DNA of 64,000 bases from Porphyrobacter sp. HT-58-2 (GTDB taxonomy: Bacteria; Pseudomonadota; Alphaproteobacteria; Sphingomonadales; Sphingomonadaceae). Of the stretch, positions 62,959 to 64,000 are shown piece after piece. Location of the stretch: positions 682,001 through 746,000 of the forward strand of contig NZ_CP022600.1 of NCBI RefSeq assembly GCF_002952215.1, given 5' to 3'. Under the pieces are notes generated by a model that was not told where the DNA came from, did no database searches, and was given only the letters and a program-made list of their open reading frames with translations. A program made the position numbers and the translations under genes. Each line of letters begins with the position of its first letter. Position 1 is the first letter of the stretch.

Positions 62959-63660
62959 ATGGCGCGCAGCTTCAAGGTCGCGAGCTACAACATCCACAAG
63001 GGCATCGGCACCGATGGCAAGCGCGATCCGGCGCGAATCCTCAAGGTGCTGGCCGAGATCGATGCCGACATCGTCTGCTTGCAAGAAGCCGATCTCAGGT
63101 TCGGCACCCGCGCATCAGTGCTGCCGCCCTTCCTGATCGAGAGCCATACCGATTACGAGCCGGTGCCGCTGGACGTGCAGCACGACTCGATGGGTTGGCA
63201 CGGCAACGCGATCCTCACCCGGCGGGATATCGTGGTGGAGCATCATGACATCATCCACATTCCCTGCCTCGAACCGCGCGGGGTGGTCACAGCCACGCTG
63301 AACCTCGGCGGGGCGAGCATCAGCGTGTTCGGGATGCATCTCGACCTGTCGGGCCTGTGGCGGGCGCGGCAGGCCCGCACCATCGCGGCGCTGGGAGAGG
63401 CGGCGCGGGATCAGCGTCCCACCGTGCTGATGGGCGATCTCAACGAATGGCGGGCCAGCGCCGGGGCGTTCCGCGAATTCGGGCGGCATTTCAACCTGCT
63501 GGATCCCGGCCCCAGTTTTCCGAGCCGCCGCCCGCTGGGCCGGCTCGACCGGATCATGCATTGCCCGGGGCTGAGGGTGACAGGCTTCGGCGTCCACCGC
63601 AGCGTGCTGGCGGCGACCGCGTCGGATCACTTGCCGGTGTGGGCAGAGTTCAGCCTCTAG
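62959..63660 (+). CDS. Endonuclease/exonuclease/phosphatase family protein
   Basis: A 233-residue hydrolase of the EEP fold: SYNIHKGIGTDGKRDPARIL (Asn), IVCLQEADLRFGTR (catalytic Glu), GMHLDLSGLWRARQARTIAALG, VLMGDLNEW (Asp, Asn) and ATASDHLPVWAEF (Asp-His). Relatives act as sphingomyelinase-like lipid phosphodiesterases, inositol-phosphatases or nucleases; no signal peptide is seen, so a cytoplasmic substrate is likely. It follows putA by nine bases. Confidence 0.9.
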   Translation: MARSFKVASYNIHKGIGTDGKRDPARILKVLAEIDADIVCLQEADLRFGTRASVLPPFLIESHTDYEPVPLDVQHDSMGWHGNAILTRRDIVVEHHDIIHIPCLEPRGVVTATLNLGGASISVFGMHLDLSGLWRARQARTIAALGEAARDQRPTVLMGDLNEWRASAGAFREFGRHFNLLDPGPSFPSRRPLGRLDRIMHCPGLRVTGFGVHRSVLAATASDHLPVWAEFSL

Positions 63661-63667
63661 CGATGCG

Positions 63668-64000
63668 CTAGAGCGTCTGTCCGTCGTCGAGCACGAAATC
63701 GGTGCCGGTCACGAACTCGGAAGCGTCCGAGCACAGGAACAGAATCATAGCGTCCAGCCCCTCCTCGCCCATCAAGCGGCGCTTGGGGAAACGGGCGATC
63801 TGCTTCTGGCCGCCTTCCGTGTCGAACCACGCATCATTGATCGCGGTGCGGATGTAGCCGGGGGAGATGGTGTTGACGTTGATACCCGTGCGCGCCCATT
63901 CGCGGGCCAGCGTGCGGCCCGCCTGCACCACGCCCGCCTTGGACGCGGCATAGGCGACGAGGCCGGGGGAGGGCTCGAAGGCAGTGATCGAGGCGATCAG
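63668..64000 (-). CDS. Short-chain dehydrogenase/reductase, C-terminal 110 codons (5' end outside window)
   Basis: Cut at the right edge; the frame is open up to base 64000. It shows the SDR active-site Tyr-Lys as AYAASKAGV after IASITAFEPSPGL, then WARTGINVNTISPGYIRT and the C-terminal FLCSDASEFVTGTDFVLDDGQTL, where the classical family has G-Q-x-x-x-V-D-G-G. The substrate is unknown. It converges with the EEP gene with seven bases between. Confidence 0.92.
   Translation of the reverse strand: MIASITAFEPSPGLVAYAASKAGVVQAGRTLAREWARTGINVNTISPGYIRTAINDAWFDTEGGQKQIARFPKRRLMGEEGLDAMILFLCSDASEFVTGTDFVLDDGQTL

Overview
The window is high-GC chromosomal DNA from an alphaproteobacterium, most likely a sphingomonad of the Erythrobacter/Porphyrobacter type. 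The reasons are two TonB-dependent receptors, an UrcA-family protein, DUF2147 and DUF465 proteins, the gene style (GC-rich third codon positions, frequent ATGA/TGATG junctions) and several dispersed palindromic repeat families. This assignment is inference from gene content; no rRNA or tRNA gene is present. About 60 protein genes are supported.

Layout. 1-10.2 kb: cut TonB receptor, ftsK, divergent thiE-like gene and yggS, second TonB receptor, glnD. 10.2-23.7 kb: acyl-CoA synthetase, lgt, an unusual helix-methyltransferase fusion, DUF2147, a two-gene osmolyte-type ABC importer, leucine-catabolic ivd and mccB, an AT-richer insert, acyltransferase, DUF1295 protein and TetR regulator. 23.7-32.4 kb: SnoaL-like protein, M50-like peptidase, AI-2E-type permease, gyrB, PIG-L deacetylase, AMP ligase and urcA. 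32.6-43.7 kb: guaA, YceI lipoprotein, nitronate monooxygenase, small secreted or unknown proteins, an ABC ATPase, nadB, TraB/GumN-like protein, alpha/beta hydrolase and Host_attach protein. 43.7-52.2 kb: hisN, a small gene bracketed by two copies of a palindromic repeat, prs, a TonB-like Pro-rich protein, and nrdA - small membrane protein - nrdB with an AT-rich membrane-protein gene overlapping the end of nrdB. 52.2-54.5 kb: a repeat-dense stretch with a DUF559 nuclease and a thermonuclease. 54.5-64 kb: argB, yggT, folD, a lipoprotein, marC, a DUF475 protein, YciI-like protein, putA, an endo/exonuclease-phosphatase and a cut SDR gene.

Most genes are housekeeping: division, purine, NAD, arginine, histidine, folate and PRPP synthesis, deoxynucleotide supply, and leucine, proline and fatty-acid use. 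The unusual material lies mainly between genes. Two pairs of multi-hairpin elements (966-1026 and 23698-23755; 4820-4913 and 15419-15510) keep their loops and linkers while both sides of their stems change together, which suggests structured RNA. A 63-66 bp palindromic element occurs three times: once inside mccB without breaking the frame, and twice flanking a small gene. Head-to-head REP-like pairs fill 52.3-53.1 kb, and one encodes the end of a nuclease gene. nrdA has a two-tier hairpin in its leader, and both RNR subunits lack an ATP cone.
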